A stretch of DNA of 64,000 bases from Endomychus coccineus (lineage: Eukaryota > Arthropoda > Insecta > Coleoptera > Endomychidae): assembly GCA_958510875.1 (NCBI GenBank), contig OY294069.1:4030001-4094000 (forward strand), read 5' to 3'. The notes beneath the pieces are model-generated. The model had not been told where the DNA came from and did no database searches. It saw only the letters and a list, made by a program, of their open reading frames with translations. Position numbers and translations under genes: made by a program. How positions within the stretch are numbered: position 1 is the stretch's first letter; each line of letters starts with the position of its first letter. Of the stretch, positions 21,381-32,539 are shown piece after piece.

Positions 21381-22128
21381 CACCAAAAACATTCTGTAAA
21401 AAACTAGCCAAGTCTCGATGGAGCTGCTAGTTTATCTCTAAAAAGTAATGAAATCTAGATGAAGTCGTACCAAGTCTAAGGTTCCTTACTGCGATTTCTT
21501 TATTATTATAGTTAATGTTGTGTGACTTGGCCGTTGAACATTCTTTATACGTTAATGGGTACAAGTCAATTTTGTTTACACGTAATGTTATCTGTTGTAA
21601 CTACCTATGTTTGTTAAGCAAGATAATAGCCCATAATGGGCCTCATTTTAGGCTGTTGTTGATTGTGCAACACATGCATTCAGCATTGACTTCTGCTCTC
21701 TTCTTTTTGGAGCGTCAAATCGACCACCGATCTAACATAAAATAGACGTACAGACAGACTTCTATCAATGATTAGAAGTCCGTCTGTATTGGAAATAATT
21801 TTTTATACTGTTTGTTCCAGGCTCGACCCATAAATATTATTGAAATATGCAGTTTTATCAAGCCTACAATTGACTGGTTATTGAACCAACGTTTTCCAAG
21901 TAGCAAGTTTCCATCGTCAATGGGTAGCGGTTCTGGCGACAGCTTGGTGCAATGGTGTCATGGAGCACCTGGTTTCTACCCTTGTGTACCCTTCAACGGC
22001 AAAGTCACACAACATTCACTATAATGATAAAGAAATCGCAGTAAGGAACCTTAGACTTGGTACGACTTTGTCTAGATTTCATTACTTTTCAGAGATAAAC
22101 AAGCAGCTCCAACAGAATGTTTTTGGTG
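21381..22128. repeat. OTU-associated repeat, copy 2 (inverted)
   Basis: Reverse-complement copy of 199-1001. Arms are 21381-21538 and 21992-22128; the second arm lacks about 22 bp. The internal hairpin is kept at 21748-21789. The interior has lost a segment relative to copy 1 (around 21635-21650). Identity to copy 1 is high, so the two are relatively recent copies. Confidence 0.75.
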
Positions 22129-22378
22129 GGATTTCACTTCTTTTTGTAGAAACGTGGGCATATTGATTCATTTCACCATCAGCATTACACGTGTACACTT
22201 GCATTTCGTCCCAATGTTCAGCAACGTATGCAATTATAGCAGATCTGATACTGCGAGTTGAGTCAGTTCTACCATACACCAAGAAAGATATTGAATGGAA
22301 GAGACAAGACCCGTCTTTGGGCATATCAACTACTTGGTAGCCACTAACTTCATCATCGTCTTTTAATATTATCGACAT
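22082..22378 (-). pseudogene. OTU-family cysteine protease fragment, copy 2
   Basis: Minus-strand ORF beginning MSIILKDDDEVSGYQVVDMP, then the catalytic-Cys motif DGSCLFHS, LVYG and VAEHWDEM, NADGEMNQYAH, and CFISEK-type end at the arm. More N-terminal sequence is present than in copy 1. Only the first part of an OTU domain is encoded, since the catalytic His region is absent and the frame enters the inverted arm. Likely from a Helentron-type element, by resemblance to OTU domains of that group. Confidence 0.6.
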
Positions 22379-22384
22379 TTTTTA

Positions 22385-24675
22385 CGATATTATCTTGCGA
22401 AATCAAACACGTAACGTTTATGTTTATATGACAGACAGCTGATACATTGATAGACACATATACGACCGTGGTCACATATAATGTCCGTGGCAGACCATTT
22501 CATTTCATAGATATTATTAAGGACACAAATAGGCTCTTGTGTTTTCAAATAAGGGTCACCAGGTACTCCAGATCTTCGATTATCCTAGTTTTTATAGTTT
22601 TCCCTTTATGTGGCCATTAAACCCTAACTCTGTACCAAATTTCAGCTCTCTGAGTTTATGGGAAGCACTAGTTCTATTATGATGATCATGAGTGAGTGAG
22701 TGAATGAGTGAGTGTCATAAATGTGAAACTATGCTTTCGCTTAACCTACAGACTTGAAATTTTTTATTTGAAGTATGGGATTTTATAGTTTACTGGATGA
22801 CGAATTTCTGCCTTCTGGTCTTATCCAGAGGTTCTCAAATAGGGGCCTGAAAATGCGGCGTAATGGTTCCAGTAAAGGATGGTAGGGCAGTGTTTGCTTC
22901 GCGCTCGACTTGGCGGGGGCACTGCCGTGCCCCTTGATATCAGAGTATCCTAAGCTAACGGCTTTTTTGAGATGCAATAATGATGGCTACAACTACCTAA
23001 AAAATCAAGGGTATTCGCAAGAGAACAAGTCAATGATTTTCTCTTGCAGGCATTCAATATTGCGTATCATATTGATTATGATAGCACTGATAGCAGTAGT
23101 GGTGGTTTTGGGTATTGCAAGAGCATGCCGCTCTGATGAGTGTAAACTAATGTTGAACAACATCAAGCACAAAGATTACAGCGACATCATTGTTGTTAAT
23201 ATTCCAGATTATAGAAATGGGGTGTCACTACATTTACAATTACTACTAGTCCAGGTAGTGTACACGCTTCTTTTGCGTTATCAATAAGGTAAATGCCCTT
23301 TCTATGATTCCTAACGCAATAGCGCTCTTTTTGACTCTTGAAAATTTCGAAACGTACATTCAGGAGAAGACCGTCAACTTTACTGGATAATACAGGAATC
23401 AAGAGACACCGTGGGTAGAAATCAGCGACGATTGCTGAAAGTTATGTTGTTGACAGTCTGTGTAACGAAAATAAAGTAGCTAACAGGATTCTTCACAACG
23501 ATACGTCATCTGTAGCTTGCAATACTATTACGTCGCATCAGGTTTTTACAAAGAATGAGTCAGAGAAAAATGTGGTATCCAATAAATGCGAGGGAAGTTA
23601 TCCAAATCTTTCGTTACTAATTCTAATAATCTTCGAAATCACTTTTTCACCCACGGGAGGTAAGTAGCTCTCTTACCTGCCATAAGGCAATGTACCAATA
23701 GAATAATTACCATAGTGGGAACAGATAAATCATATTAATTATTGTAGATAGGTATTGATTATATTTTCATGCGATCTAGAACGGCAGCTTATAATTGTTG
23801 AGTTATGTATGGCAGGACATTATGTAATTGGGGGTCAGTCGATATTTCATCAGTAAAAACATGGAACATTTACATTAGATGGTATATGTGAGTACAACGA
23901 GGATCGATTCAACGTAGTGTCCACAAAGATATTGTTATTTTTCATTTTGCGCTAGTTCGACTCAAAGCTTTGTTGGTAACTATTATAATTGGCGTTAAAT
24001 GCGGGAGCGCCGGTAGCGTATCCTGAAAACGTGGATAGACTTGTACTTATTTAACGACAAGTTCCACCATATTAAATTCCGTTGTTCCACAAACCGCAAA
24101 CCTTTTTGCTGTTCATACTCTACACTCTCATTTTACAGAGAACTGTCATCGTCCATCTGTTAGAATACACGAGATACGAATGAAAATTGAACAATGAATT
24201 TATGGAATGGAATGTGGTATGCTATTGAATTAGCATTTTCGAAGATGTGAAATTCGATTCTAACGCTAGATTCAACGATGAAGGTATAAATGAACATTAT
24301 ATCAAATTAATATTCTAAATCACATGTTTGATGAAAAACGACTGCGTTCTGCACGTCTTGTGTCATGATTTCGTGAGTAATTTGTAGGAGAAGGAGAAGA
24401 CAGGGTGCAAGACTTTTGTTCGAATCATAGCAAGCGATCAACTTGTCGTTTCGAATCTGATCATAAGATATATCTTAACTAACAGTATTCTGAGAATCAC
24501 TTGCTTCCTTTAGATCCTTTTCTGCTAAATTTTAGCAGCTTGTTTAATATGTAAATGAATTCTAATAGTGTTCATCATTCTCCTCCGGTGAATGATTCCT
24601 AAAGTGGTTGACACTAACTTCCTGATATATTATTCAAGCTTCCTAGTAAACGGGTTGCCACTCGAGGGTGTTCAT
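22385..24675. other. No firm feature; unclassified repeat-like segment
   Basis: 22550-22960 looks like a mobile-element UTR (ACCAAATTTCAGCTCTCTGAG followed by GTGAGTGAGTG repeats at 22689-22715). A 125-codon open stretch at 22910-23287 (+) has one hydrophobic segment (ILRIILIMIALIAVVVVLGI), possibly membrane-spanning, but no recognised family. 23290-24675 holds nothing I can assign. Confidence 0.3.
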
Positions 24676-24681
24676 CTGGCT

Positions 24682-24960
24682 TCAGAGGTAGGTGAGATAG
24701 GTTCCCAGTCCGGTGTGTTCACCATATTCGTATCCAGGCTCCGGATCTCTGCAAAAAAATGTGCTTTGATGTTCCGTTTTACCAGTCGCAGCACCTGCAC
24801 AAAGGCGAATCGTGAGGTTTATCTTGTGGAGGTGGTAGCTAAACCGGCCGGGTCCTGTCAGTATCTGTGTCAGCAGTTTGGCATCGGCTTTAACCAGGTG
24901 CCTCACTTTCTGAGACCAGTCTTTCCTAATTTGTCTTCACAATTTCCATGTTGTCGATGT
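24682..24960 (-). pseudogene. LINE C-terminal end (R1/Jockey-like)
   Basis: Minus strand reads RHLVKADAKLLTQILTGPGR, then FSYHLHKINLTIRLCAGAAT. The L-T-x-(I/L)-L-T-G-H/P-G-x-F-x-x-(Y/H)-L pattern is typical of the tail following the RNase H region in R1/Jockey-type LINEs. The Cys pattern downstream is degenerate. This is a different LINE from family L1w. Confidence 0.5.
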
Positions 24961-24964
24961 TCAC

Positions 24965-25260
24965 ATTGTCTCTCACCACGACAGATTCCACATAGGCGAA
25001 CTGGACGAGCTCAAGCTAGTCATCAATCCATTGTCAAGCTCGAGACCCACGGAACTTCTCTCTACCAGACTTAATTCTTCTATCGAACGGCAAAGTTGAG
25101 GAACTCTTCACCCAAGTGAAAGGATCTACGATGTTCTACAGAGTTCAATGAACTGGTAAGTATGACATCATCAATCAGACGAATTCTTTTCTTCCGGATA
25201 TTGCCGACGTAATTCTGAAAATATATATAATCTATGATACTTTGGACACTATATATGGTT
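24965..25260. pseudogene. Scrambled L1w LINE fragments
   Basis: 24965-25115 (+) encodes the family C-terminus (QIPHRRTGRAQASHQSIVKL, then YRTAKLRNSSP after a stop). Directly after it, 25120-25200 read on the minus strand encodes RIRLIDDVILTSSLNSVEHR, which in intact copies lies upstream of the first segment on the same strand. The pieces have therefore been inverted relative to each other. Confidence 0.6.
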
Positions 25261-25304
25261 TCACTGAATATGAAAGAAAAAGTTACTTTATAGGTGTTCA
25301 TTCG

Positions 25305-26220
25305 TGATAAATCAGAGAACAGAACACAGATTTTTGTGTGACATAAACTGACGTGAATATGACATGAAACTGGAATTACCGAAGATCGATTTGTCTACTC
25401 CATGAAACTGTATAGAGTCGCGAGGTCCGAAACGTAGAGCGTGAACGTCAATCATGGAATCAGGCGATGCAGCGCGCACGAGGCTTAGATCCCACGGGAA
25501 TCGTTCATAACATTCTAGCCATAGATAGATATCGTGTATTAGAGTTGGCTCGTAAATAAGACTGCGGGTTGCCTATACATCAGAGTTTCACGTCTGTCTC
25601 GTACCTACATACAACATCTATCACACGTGATTCCGCTCCCACTCCGGAGATCTAATAAATTATTAGAAAATTCTGTGTAAATAAATGCATTTCCGTCTGA
25701 ATCACAGTCGCGTCTGGGTTCAAACTGCATATGATAAAATTCAAATCAAGCACAATCGATAACCTCATCCACAATAGAACATTCGTCTGACCCCTTGTGA
25801 TTGACACAAACGCAAACTTGGCCTATTCATTTTTCAATTTTGCCAATGTATAATTTTTCTTTCTATCAATAAAAGCGTTCGTTATTAATAATATTATAAC
25901 TGTTATTATGTGTCTATATTTAGGTTGATAGTGTCATGTGCTTATGTCGTTATCGTAAGCAAACATACGTTTCAAAAAATAGATGGTAGAAACCGTCATT
26001 TTAGCGCCATACCACTTTCAATAATAACATGATAAGCTTACTACAGTTTCATCACCAAAGTGCCACTGTCAAACAGATAAAAAATTATGAAGGAAGCAAT
26101 AACATTACAAGTATAAATATGAATATAGAGATATTTAGATCACAATTGAGACTAAGGGATCATCGAAAACTCGGGAACAGGAAGATCCAAGGAAATTAGA
26201 GTGTGATTTAAGACAACAAC
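25305..26220. other. No recognisable feature
   Basis: AT-rich intronic sequence; no coding motifs, no matched repeat. Confidence 0.4.
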
Positions 26221-26239
26221 AATTTGTGCATTAATATAA

Positions 26240-26530
26240 TTATTCGATATTCTGCGAGCAAAACTAAAGTTTATAAGCTAATTTGCCAGAACTGCGATAA
26301 CTTTTATGTAGGTAGTACTTGTGGTAATTCTAAACTTGATATCAAGAACATTTCTGTTCTTTCAGACTCAACAAAACAGACTCAACCTTTGCTAACCATT
26401 TTTCACAAGCAGGTCATACCTTACCCGATTCAGATAGTCTCAGCACTTTACTAATCAAACCTGAAGTTTCGAATTGTATACATTAGAATCAATAGAGATG
26501 TCAAAAATATAGAAAAGTACGAAAGTATTG
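26240..26530 (+). pseudogene. Penelope-like GIY-YIG fragment
   Basis: The + strand reads KTKVYKLICQNCDNFYVGST, then after a frameshift YQEHFCSFRLNK and FANHFSQAGHT. This is the GIY-YIG endonuclease core with its C-x-x-C and the following E-H and A-x-H-(L/F) blocks, as in Penelope-like elements. A stop and a frameshift break it. A LINE relic begins shortly after. Confidence 0.6.
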
Positions 26531-26539
26531 GGAAATAAG

Positions 26540-26567
26540 TGAGTATGGGTCTACCGCAAAAAATCAT
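26540..26567 (+). pseudogene. LINE RT fragment, left side of the Bel-Pao insertion
   Basis: Encodes GLPQKII directly before the left LTR, and the right flank (32540 on) resumes with IGPLLF. Together they are the G-(L/V)-P-Q-x-(S)-I-(I/L)-G-P-L-L-F motif of a LINE reverse transcriptase interrupted by the retrotransposon. Confidence 0.65.
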
Positions 26568-26857
26568 TGTTGTGGCTTCGATGATTTGGATGGAGTTCTG
26601 TGTTACATATTCTATGCTACATAATTATGTAGAGAAAGCGGGTCGGCTCTGGAAAAGTGACGCTTGTCTAATTTTAAAAAGTTTGTTAAAAAATATAATT
26701 CAACAACGTTTGTTTTTTGTTGCATTGAGCAATATAAACTATTATAATATACTATTAATGTTATATTCAATATAATACAAATCAAATCGAACAAGATTGT
26801 GTTTGATTATACTTCAGAAGATACAGTCCACTTAACTAAGCGACACAAGACTTTACA
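26568..26857 (+). repeat. Left LTR of the Bel-Pao element
   Basis: 290 bp, TGTTGTGG to TTTACA. Identical to the right LTR except for three substitutions, all within the first ~110 bp (near 26627, 26652 and 26658). Confidence 0.95.
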
Positions 26858-26866
26858 TTTAAAGAT

Positions 26867-26884
26867 TGGTCTTATGAGCCGGAT
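26867..26884 (+). other. Candidate primer-binding site
   Basis: TGGTCTTATGAGCCGGAT begins 9 bp after the LTR. Its complement would be a tRNA 3' end: an ATCCGGC T-stem half, a 7-nt acceptor strand, a discriminator base and CCA. The tRNA identity was not established, and the 9-bp offset is larger than usual. Confidence 0.4.
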
Positions 26885-27101
26885 ATAAGAGAAAAACGTG
26901 AGTCCTTTTCCATTCCATTTTCCCATCCCAAACTCCATATTGTTCAAATCAAAAGAATTCATTCTATCTGTGTGGGTTTGTTAAAATTATTCAAGACGTA
27001 TAGGTTACGAGATACTTACTGCAAGTAGTTTGTGTCTAAATTCAATTGATATTATATTCATCATATTTTATATTACTAACATTTTTATATAATTATCAGT
27101 T

Positions 27102-30100
27102 ATGGCAGATGATAGACTTAAAGAACTCAAAGCACGTAGGGGTCAAATTAAAAGGCAAATCACCAGATTTTTCGATTTTGTGGACAAATTTCAGAGTAAG
27201 CAGGATATTAGGGTTAATGAAATTCAATTCAGACTAACAAAGGTAGAACAGGTATTCAATGAATTTGAAACGGTTCAGGATGAAATAGAATTATTAGATG
27301 AGGAGCATATTGACAAACAGACTGATGAGCGTATACAGGTGGAAGACAAATATTATGCCGCTATAGTCATAGCAAAACAATATATTTTGCAAAATGAGGC
27401 AGATGCCAAATCAGATAAAAGTATTTCAAGTGTAGCGTCTGCAAAGTCTATTATAGATCAGAATATAGTACCACAGTTTAACATAAAATTACCGCAACTT
27501 GCTCTTCCTGAATTTACTGGATCTTATGACAAATGGTCTCAGTTTTATGATACATTCCGAACTTTAATTCATGAAAATCTCACTCTAAATGATGTGCAAA
27601 AGTTCTATTATTTACAAGCATCATTGAAAGGTGAAGCTGCTCTAGTAATTCAAGCTCTTGAGGTGAATGAAGCTAATTACACAGTTGCTTGGGATCTTTT
27701 AAAGGCTAGGTTTGAGAACAAAAAATTTATTATAAAAACACATGTTAAAAATTTATTCGATCTACATACGGTAAATAAAGATTCTCATATATCACTGAGG
27801 CAGTTTTTGGACAACTTTCAAAAGAATTTTAGATCATTGAGAAATTTCAATGAGCCTGTTGATCAATGGAATACCTTATTGATATATTTATTGACATCAA
27901 AGCTTGATATAAATTCCAAAAGAGAATGGGAAATATATTCAAACAATGAAATATCTCCAACAATAGATACATTTATTTTGTTTTTAACAAATCGTTGTCA
28001 CTTATTAGAATCATTAGATAACAAAGGTAATCAAACGCAATATAATACAAATAACTACAAAAAATCTAATGAATCTAAATCACAAACACATTTAGTTACT
28101 GATAACAATTATAAAGCACCTCCTCATTGCATATTCTGTAAGGGAAAGCATCAAATATTTCATTGCGAAGATTTTCTTAAATTGCCAATCAATAACAGAA
28201 TTACAGAAATTAGGAATAGAAAGGCTTGCACAAATTGCTTGAAGTTAGGCCATACACCACAGCAATGTTATTTGGGTCCATGTCGAACCTGTAATAAAAA
28301 ACATAATACATTACTACATTTACAACAAGCACATATAAATCAGGATCACACACAAAATGCAAGTGCATCACAGAGTTCTGACAATAATACAAGCAGATCA
28401 GCAAGTCATAACAAACAAGTAAGTGCATATTGCATGCATAATTCATTTGTATTATTATCTACGGTACAATTGGATATTTTTGATCAAAGAGGTAGAGTTG
28501 TAAGTGCCAGGGCTTTGCTTGATAGTGGAAGTCAATCATGTTTTATTACAACAAAATTATTCAATTCTTTGCATTTGAAATCAACAAAGACTAAAATTCC
28601 AATATCAGGAATTAATGCAGTGAACACGAATATTTATGAATTAACTAAAGCTAAGATCAAGTCTAGAACTTCTAATTTTCAAACGGATTTGAATTTTTTA
28701 ATCATTGATAAAATCACAGACAAATTAGCTCAGTTTCATTTAAACATGTCATCACTCGAAATACCAAGTGATATTACTTTGGCTGATCCTGACTTTCATA
28801 TACCAGGTGATATTGATCTATTAATAGGTGCCTCAGTATTTTATGATCTTTTATTGTATGGACAAATAAAATTAAATGAAATAGGTCCAATTCTGCAGAA
28901 TTCTAGGTTTGGTTGGATTATATCAGGTCCTATAACTTATCATCATGAGTCAACAACAAGTATATGTAATTTTACAAAAACAGATTTACAAGGTCAACTC
29001 GAGAAATTTTGGTTTATTGAAGAAGTTGATACAAAACAAGTAAAATATAGCAAGGAAGAACTAGAAGTCGAGAATCATTTTATAGAAAATATTAATAAGG
29101 ATGAGTCAGGCAGATTTATCGTAAGATTGCCAGTAAAGGAGAATTACATTTCATTAACAGATAATTTATTCGAAGCAATCAAGAGATTTCATTCTCTTGA
29201 ACGAAGGTTTTCTAAAGATAGGGAACTTTATATAGATTATTCAAATTTCATGCAGGAATATATTGATATGAATCATATGACTGCAGTCAATCACAAAGAG
29301 GATACTGAAGGTATTATATATTATTTACCTCATCATTGTGTTAAGAAGGAAACTTCGATTACTACTAAATTACGAGTGGTATTTGATGCTTCTTCCAAGT
29401 CTAAATCGAATCTTTCTTTGAATGACGTTCTTAAAAAAGGACCATGTATCCAAGATGACATATTTTCTATATTATTGCGTTTTAGAACTCACAATGTAGT
29501 ATTTACTTCAGATATAGCTAAAATGTATCGTCAGGTTCTCGTAGACGAGAAAGATAGGAATTTACAACGAATTGTATGGCGTTCAGATCCTTCTCAAGAG
29601 TTAATCCATTACAAATTAAACACAATAACATACGGTACAACGCCAGCGTCTTTTCTAGCAACACGCTGCCTAAAACAACTTGCATTGGAAAATGAATATT
29701 CGAAGCCCAAAGCTAGTTTAGCAATCGAACGCGATTTTTACATGGATGATTGGATTGGTGGAGCTTCAGATAGTGAATCAGCATCGAATCTAATTCAAGA
29801 AGTCACGTGTATATTAGCTAATTCAGGTTTTTCACTTAGACAATGGATTTCAAATGATCCGAAAGTACTCGAAAATTTATCATTCAGAGTAAATGATTTA
29901 CAATATAAGATTAAGGACGAGAATCAATCTGATAAAACATTAGGCATACATTGGAATGCTTCACAAGATTTTTTCAAAAATAAAACAACTATTAACACGA
30001 ATGATGTTCCAACTAAACGTTCCATACTTTCTAGTATTGCACAAATTTTCGACCCCTTGGGACTTATAGGTCCAGTGATATTAACTTCAAAATTGATATT

Positions 30101-31622
30101 ACAAAATTTATGGCAGATTAAGTCTGATTGGGACGAGCCAATCACAGAAAATATTCATATAAAATGGTTGAAATTCTTCAATAATCTCAGTTCATTAGAG
30201 ACACTCCAAGTACAAAGACAAATAATATTGAAGGACAGTTCATACATTGAGTTACATTGTTTTAGTGACGCTTCACAATCAGCTTACCGTTCTTGTATTT
30301 ATGCAAGGTCAATAAATGATTCCGGAAATATATTAGTAAGGCTAATTTGCTCAAAATCACGCGTAGCGCCTCTAAAAACAATCAGTGTCCCAAGGCTAGA
30401 GTTGTGTGGAGCTTTATTGTCAGCTAAATTGTCGAAAAGAGTAATTTTATCGCTAAATCTGAATATAGATAAAATAATTTATTGGTGCGATTCTAGCATA
30501 ACGCTTGCTTGGATATCTTCTGATCCTAGCCGTTTTAAAACATTCATCTCGAACAGAATTGCACAAATTCAAACAATTACTCAAAACAACGAATGGCGTT
30601 ACATACCTACCTCATATAATCCAGCTGATTATATATCGAGAGGAATTTATCCACATGAAATTGGAAATTTATCGTCATGGTGGCACGGTCCATCCTTTCT
30701 TACTCAAAAACCAGAATATTGGCCATCTAATCTTAATACTAACAACATAGAACTACCTGAAACAAAACAGATTTCTTTAATTTCGAATAATCCATATTAT
30801 AAGGATGATATAATAGAACGTTTTTCATCATTTAAAAAATTAACAAAGGTAGTTGCATACTTACTTCGTTTTGGATACAATTCCAGGATTTCATTGATTC
30901 ATCGAAGGGTGGGTGAAATTACTGATGATGAATTAGAAACTAGTATACAAACAATAATTAAAATCGTCCAAGAACAAGAGTTTCCCTCTGAAATAAAGGC
31001 GTTGAAAAATTCACTGAATTTACCTAAGGGTTGCAAATTATACAATCTTAGTCCGTTTTTGGACAAATGCGGAATATTGCGTGTAGGTGGACGTATAGCT
31101 AAGTCCTCATTAGAGTTCGATTCTAAGCATCCAATGATTATTCCATCTAAGCATAACTTAACTACCATGATCGTTCGACAAGAACATGCTAGAAATTTAC
31201 ATGCTGGTTGTCAAACTGTGTTGGCAGCTATTCGTTCAAAGTTTTGGCCATTAAATGGTAAACAGGCAGTTAAAAGGGTTTTACGCACATGTGTCATTTG
31301 TTTCCGTGTAAAACCACGTCACCTCAATCAAGTAATGGGACAATTACCTTCATCAAGAGTTACTCCATCACGACCATTTTCTGTGTGTGGTATAGATTTT
31401 GCGGGACCTTATCTTGTAAAGGACAGTAAATTCAGAAACAGAAAGACGATCAAGGCGTATTTATGTGTATTCATATGCTTTTCATCGAAAGCAATTCATT
31501 TAGAGCTTGTTAGTGATCTAACTACTGATGGTTTTCTCAATGCTTTGAAGCGGTTCGTTTCTCGCAGAGGTATTCCTCGTCATATACATTCTGACAATGG
31601 AACTATACGAAATTTCACATAA
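27102..31622 (+). CDS. Bel-Pao Gag-Pol polyprotein (integrase truncated)
   Basis: A 1506-codon frame. Residues about 1-330 are Gag-like with a coiled-coil-rich start. Zinc-knuckle motifs lie at about 342-405 (CIFCKGKHQIFHC, CTNCLKLGHTPQQC, CRTCNKKH). Aspartic protease: ALLDSGSQSCF (about 472). Reverse transcriptase: RVVFDASSKS, SDIAKMYRQVLV and the active site FYMDDW (about 879). RNase H: CFSDASQSAY (about 1055). Integrase: H-H-C-C region (EHARNLHAGC, CVICF), first catalytic Asp in GIDFAGPY (about 1430), second in HSDNGT (about 1497). The frame then ends at 31620-31622; sequence that would hold the third catalytic Glu is missing. All motifs upstream look intact. The protein would act in virus-like particle assembly, reverse transcription and integration (family knowledge). 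Start chosen as the first ATG after the leader. Confidence 0.9.
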   Translation: MADDRLKELKARRGQIKRQITRFFDFVDKFQSKQDIRVNEIQFRLTKVEQVFNEFETVQDEIELLDEEHIDKQTDERIQVEDKYYAAIVIAKQYILQNEADAKSDKSISSVASAKSIIDQNIVPQFNIKLPQLALPEFTGSYDKWSQFYDTFRTLIHENLTLNDVQKFYYLQASLKGEAALVIQALEVNEANYTVAWDLLKARFENKKFIIKTHVKNLFDLHTVNKDSHISLRQFLDNFQKNFRSLRNFNEPVDQWNTLLIYLLTSKLDINSKREWEIYSNNEISPTIDTFILFLTNRCHLLESLDNKGNQTQYNTNNYKKSNESKSQTHLVTDNNYKAPPHCIFCKGKHQIFHCEDFLKLPINNRITEIRNRKACTNCLKLGHTPQQCYLGPCRTCNKKHNTLLHLQQAHINQDHTQNASASQSSDNNTSRSASHNKQVSAYCMHNSFVLLSTVQLDIFDQRGRVVSARALLDSGSQSCFITTKLFNSLHLKSTKTKIPISGINAVNTNIYELTKAKIKSRTSNFQTDLNFLIIDKITDKLAQFHLNMSSLEIPSDITLADPDFHIPGDIDLLIGASVFYDLLLYGQIKLNEIGPILQNSRFGWIISGPITYHHESTTSICNFTKTDLQGQLEKFWFIEEVDTKQVKYSKEELEVENHFIENINKDESGRFIVRLPVKENYISLTDNLFEAIKRFHSLERRFSKDRELYIDYSNFMQEYIDMNHMTAVNHKEDTEGIIYYLPHHCVKKETSITTKLRVVFDASSKSKSNLSLNDVLKKGPCIQDDIFSILLRFRTHNVVFTSDIAKMYRQVLVDEKDRNLQRIVWRSDPSQELIHYKLNTITYGTTPASFLATRCLKQLALENEYSKPKASLAIERDFYMDDWIGGASDSESASNLIQEVTCILANSGFSLRQWISNDPKVLENLSFRVNDLQYKIKDENQSDKTLGIHWNASQDFFKNKTTINTNDVPTKRSILSSIAQIFDPLGLIGPVILTSKLILQNLWQIKSDWDEPITENIHIKWLKFFNNLSSLETLQVQRQIILKDSSYIELHCFSDASQSAYRSCIYARSINDSGNILVRLICSKSRVAPLKTISVPRLELCGALLSAKLSKRVILSLNLNIDKIIYWCDSSITLAWISSDPSRFKTFISNRIAQIQTITQNNEWRYIPTSYNPADYISRGIYPHEIGNLSSWWHGPSFLTQKPEYWPSNLNTNNIELPETKQISLISNNPYYKDDIIERFSSFKKLTKVVAYLLRFGYNSRISLIHRRVGEITDDELETSIQTIIKIVQEQEFPSEIKALKNSLNLPKGCKLYNLSPFLDKCGILRVGGRIAKSSLEFDSKHPMIIPSKHNLTTMIVRQEHARNLHAGCQTVLAAIRSKFWPLNGKQAVKRVLRTCVICFRVKPRHLNQVMGQLPSSRVTPSRPFSVCGIDFAGPYLVKDSKFRNRKTIKAYLCVFICFSSKAIHLELVSDLTTDGFLNALKRFVSRRGIPRHIHSDNGTIRNFT

Positions 31623-32137
31623 AACGTGTTATTAATAATGTATCTCTAACGTTTGAAGAGTTTTATACTTTCCTAGCTCAGATAGAATGTATTTTAAATT
31701 CCCGTCCCATTTACCCACTCACAGAAGATCCAGAAGACACAGAACCGTTGACACCAGGTCATTTTCTGATCGGCACATCTTTGAATGCTTTACCTGAAGC
31801 TGAAGTACAAGATGATAGAAGTACTCATGTCTCCAGATACAAATCCTTATGTTTATTGATACGAAAATTTTGGCAGAAATGGTCAAGAGTCTATCTTCAT
31901 ACACTACAACAACGAACGAAGTGGCAATATACTAACGTACCTGAACAATTAATAGGCTCATTAGTCGTATTGCACGAAGACAATCTACCACCTATATCTT
32001 GGACACTAGGTCGTATCATTAATATTCCTCCTGGAACCGACGACGCTGTACGTGTGGTATCAGTCAAAACAAAGAATGGTGTTGTCAAGCGGTCAATAGT
32101 TAAAATTAGTGTACTTCCCACTGATGAAGAATGTTGA
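31610..32137 (+). pseudogene. Bel-Pao integrase C-terminal remainder (different frame)
   Basis: From AAA at 31610, in a frame shifted from the main ORF, coding resumes without stops to TGA 32135-32137. It includes LTFEEFYTFLAQIECILNSR (from about 31650), TPGHFLIGTSL, WQKWSRVYLH and VVLHEDNLPP, the standard end of Bel-Pao integrase (DUF5641-type region in current classification). The catalytic-Glu segment expected between SDNGT and this part is absent, so a deletion not divisible by three joined the two pieces. The lesion is described only; I have not attempted a repaired version. Confidence 0.85.
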
Positions 32138-32249
32138 ACTTTAATTACTGCATTCACATACTTTTAAATTGTTATTTCTTTTGTCACATAATTTCTTTTA
32201 TATGTATTATTTTTTTTATTGAAAGTCAGTACTTTCAAGGTGGGGAGCA

Positions 32250-32539
32250 TGTTGTGGCTTCGATGATTTGGATGGAGTTCTGTGTTACATATTCTATGCT
32301 ACATAATTAAGTAGAGAAAGCGGGTCGGCTCTGAAAAAGAGACGCTTGTCTAATTTTAAAAAGTTTGTTAAAAAATATAATTCAACAACGTTTGTTTTTT
32401 GTTGCATTGAGCAATATAAACTATTATAATATACTATTAATGTTATATTCAATATAATACAAATCAAATCGAACAAGATTGTGTTTGATTATACTTCAGA
32501 AGATACAGTCCACTTAACTAAGCGACACAAGACTTTACA
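32250..32539 (+). repeat. Right LTR of the Bel-Pao element
   Basis: 290 bp, preceded by the purine-rich tract at 32237-32249 and followed by ATCAT (32540-32544), the target-site duplication. Confidence 0.95.

Larger units (their letters stand above)
26568..32539 (+). mobile_element. Bel-Pao LTR retrotransposon, 5972 bp, ATCAT target duplication
   Basis: Two 290-bp LTRs start TGTTGTGG and end CTTTACA, flanked by ATCAT at 26563-26567 and 32540-32544. The LTRs differ at three positions (about 1%), so the insertion is young. One long frame gives Gag with zinc knuckles, aspartic protease, RT, RNase H and integrase in the order usual for Bel-Pao elements, then a purine-rich tract AAGGTGGGGAGCA just before the right LTR. 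It sits inside a LINE. A deletion-frameshift within the integrase makes it non-autonomous. Confidence 0.95.

Noticed and set aside
22910..23287. 125-codon ORF with a hydrophobic segment as a membrane protein gene
   Set aside because: Lies next to repeat-like UTR sequence, no recognised family, no splice or promoter context.
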